NCBI RefSeq assembly: GCF_029323795.1
Contig: NZ_CP119758.1
Coordinates: 1,736,001 to 1,800,000 of the forward strand
Direction of reading: 5' to 3'
DNA from: Zobellia alginiliquefaciens
GTDB lineage: Bacteria > Bacteroidota > Bacteroidia > Flavobacteriales > Flavobacteriaceae
DNA: 64,000 nucleotides
Shown: piece by piece, positions 63,385-64,000 of the stretch
How the letters are laid out: the number at the start of each line of letters is the position of its first letter
Numbering within the stretch: the first letter of the stretch is position 1
Translations under genes and position numbers: made by a program
The notes under the pieces: model-generated
What the model was told of the DNA's origin: nothing
The model's input: only the letters and a program-made list of their open reading frames with translations
Database searches by the model: none

Positions 63385-64000
63385 TTAAAAAGCGTAGTTC
63401 AAACCAAAAAGGTAGTAACTCTGCAAGTCGTTATCAATATTATCAAAAGTAGGTGCTGGAGTCGGTACAGGAACAGCCGCCAATGCATTACCCAATGCCT
63501 CTTGCTTGTTGTTTCTCAACCCAAATTCAAAACCTACACCAATACCCTTCCATAGTGTATAACCAAAAGAGTTGATCCATGTCCAGTTGGAAAGGTCACC
63601 ACTCTTGTAGCTCTGAAAAGTAGAGAAGTTAGTCTTAAAATTAATTGCACCTAATTGCTTTGCATAATCCACAACGATTTTAGCACCTGCAGATGATTCA
63701 TAAGCTGCATCGTTATCAGCAAAAACAAAGTTGTAGTTCAATGGGTGAATAACAACTACCATATCAGGAATAGGAGTCCAAGTAGCACCCACACCAAAAT
63801 CTAAATAACCAGGGTCATTAAAATTATTGATAATTGATGTACGATATTCCATCAATGCTGAAACAGCAAAGTTTTTATTCAACTTATAACCGTAAAGCGA
63901 CGTGATATTAAAAACATCTGTTGTTCCGTCAAAACCTTCGTCATCACTTGGGTCATTTTTATCATCTAATTTTACCCATTGCAAATTAACGTTGGCAGAA
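63385..64000 (-). CDS. DUF3078 family outer-membrane protein (5' end outside window)
   Basis: The frame is open from the stop at 63385 through the right edge (in frame before the apparent TTG start: SANVNL), so only the C-terminal ~205 residues are seen. Pattern VFNITSLYGYKLNKNFAVSA, LDFGVGATWTPIPDMVVVIH, WTWINSFGYTLWKGIGVGFE and a terminal Phe (YLFGLNYAF) match the DUF3078 beta-barrel family of Bacteroidota. Function unknown; expected in the outer membrane. Confidence 0.85.
   Translation of the reverse strand, partial: SANVNLQWVKLDDKNDPSDDEGFDGTTDVFNITSLYGYKLNKNFAVSALMEYRTSIINNFNDPGYLDFGVGATWTPIPDMVVVIHPLNYNFVFADNDAAYESSAGAKIVVDYAKQLGAINFKTNFSTFQSYKSGDLSNWTWINSFGYTLWKGIGVGFEFGLRNNKQEALGNALAAVPVPTPAPTFDNIDNDLQSYYLFGLNYAF

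Noticed and set aside
1-64000. tRNA, rRNA and CRISPR loci
   Set aside because: None was recognised by reading; a tRNA search could not be run.

Overview
The window is a chromosomal segment of a marine-type Flavobacteriaceae (Bacteroidota), most like Zobellia, Maribacter or close relatives; the genus is a guess from protein character. Evidence for the phylum: a type IX secretion C-terminal domain at 1757..2239, TAnnTTTG-type -7 promoter elements (for example 16258..16265, 20731..20738, 32621..32628), lipoproteins with SC lipoboxes, a DUF3078 outer-membrane protein, LytTR regulators paired with TPR histidine kinases, low GC and weak Shine-Dalgarno use with several TTG starts. No rRNA, tRNA, CRISPR array, insertion sequence or prophage module was seen.

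Layout. 1..6190 is an accessory cell-surface region on the minus strand: a partial fibre-like secreted protein with three 68-residue repeats, a T9SS-sorted protein, small membrane and lipoproteins, and an internally duplicated beta-helix lipoprotein. 6308..11124 holds an ECF-type sigma factor, a membrane anti-sigma-like TPR protein, and facing them a TPR-CHAT (caspase-like) protein with an upstream lipoprotein; this is the most intriguing signalling unit. 11349..11577 looks like a degraded small gene with its terminator still in place. 11846..15676 contains small secreted proteins divergent from a LytTR response regulator and TPR histidine kinase pair.

15666..31970 is mostly housekeeping and envelope: DUF3109, MarC, S41 peptidase, deoxycytidylate deaminase, HupE-like and TerB-DnaJ proteins, bacilliredoxin, PlsC acyltransferase, HD hydrolase, a Tat-exported Gfo/Idh/MocA oxidoreductase, a membrane GT2, a PA0069-type radical SAM protein, enoyl-CoA hydratase and an NtrY-like kinase. 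32053..56134 carries most of the haem pathway: hemJ-like, hemH, then an AraC regulator divergent from hemA, a hemC-hemD fusion, hemE, a GNAT gene, hemF and hemB, interrupted by an inverted SF2 helicase that carries membrane segments. Between hemH and hemA lie MscS, a giant TraB/GumN protein, an AT-rich lipoprotein and a DUF1460 amidase.

56153..62492 has a serine hydrolase, a CNNM/CBS protein, a DNA alkyltransferase, a PolB-like exonuclease, an EEP-family phosphatase or nuclease, and HflX. The intergenic region 62493..63384 is unusual: three tandem, partly diverged modules, each with TTCACAACA-like direct repeats about 21 bp apart and ending in a hairpin terminator, one being a perfect 62-bp palindrome. 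A partial DUF3078 gene runs off the right edge.
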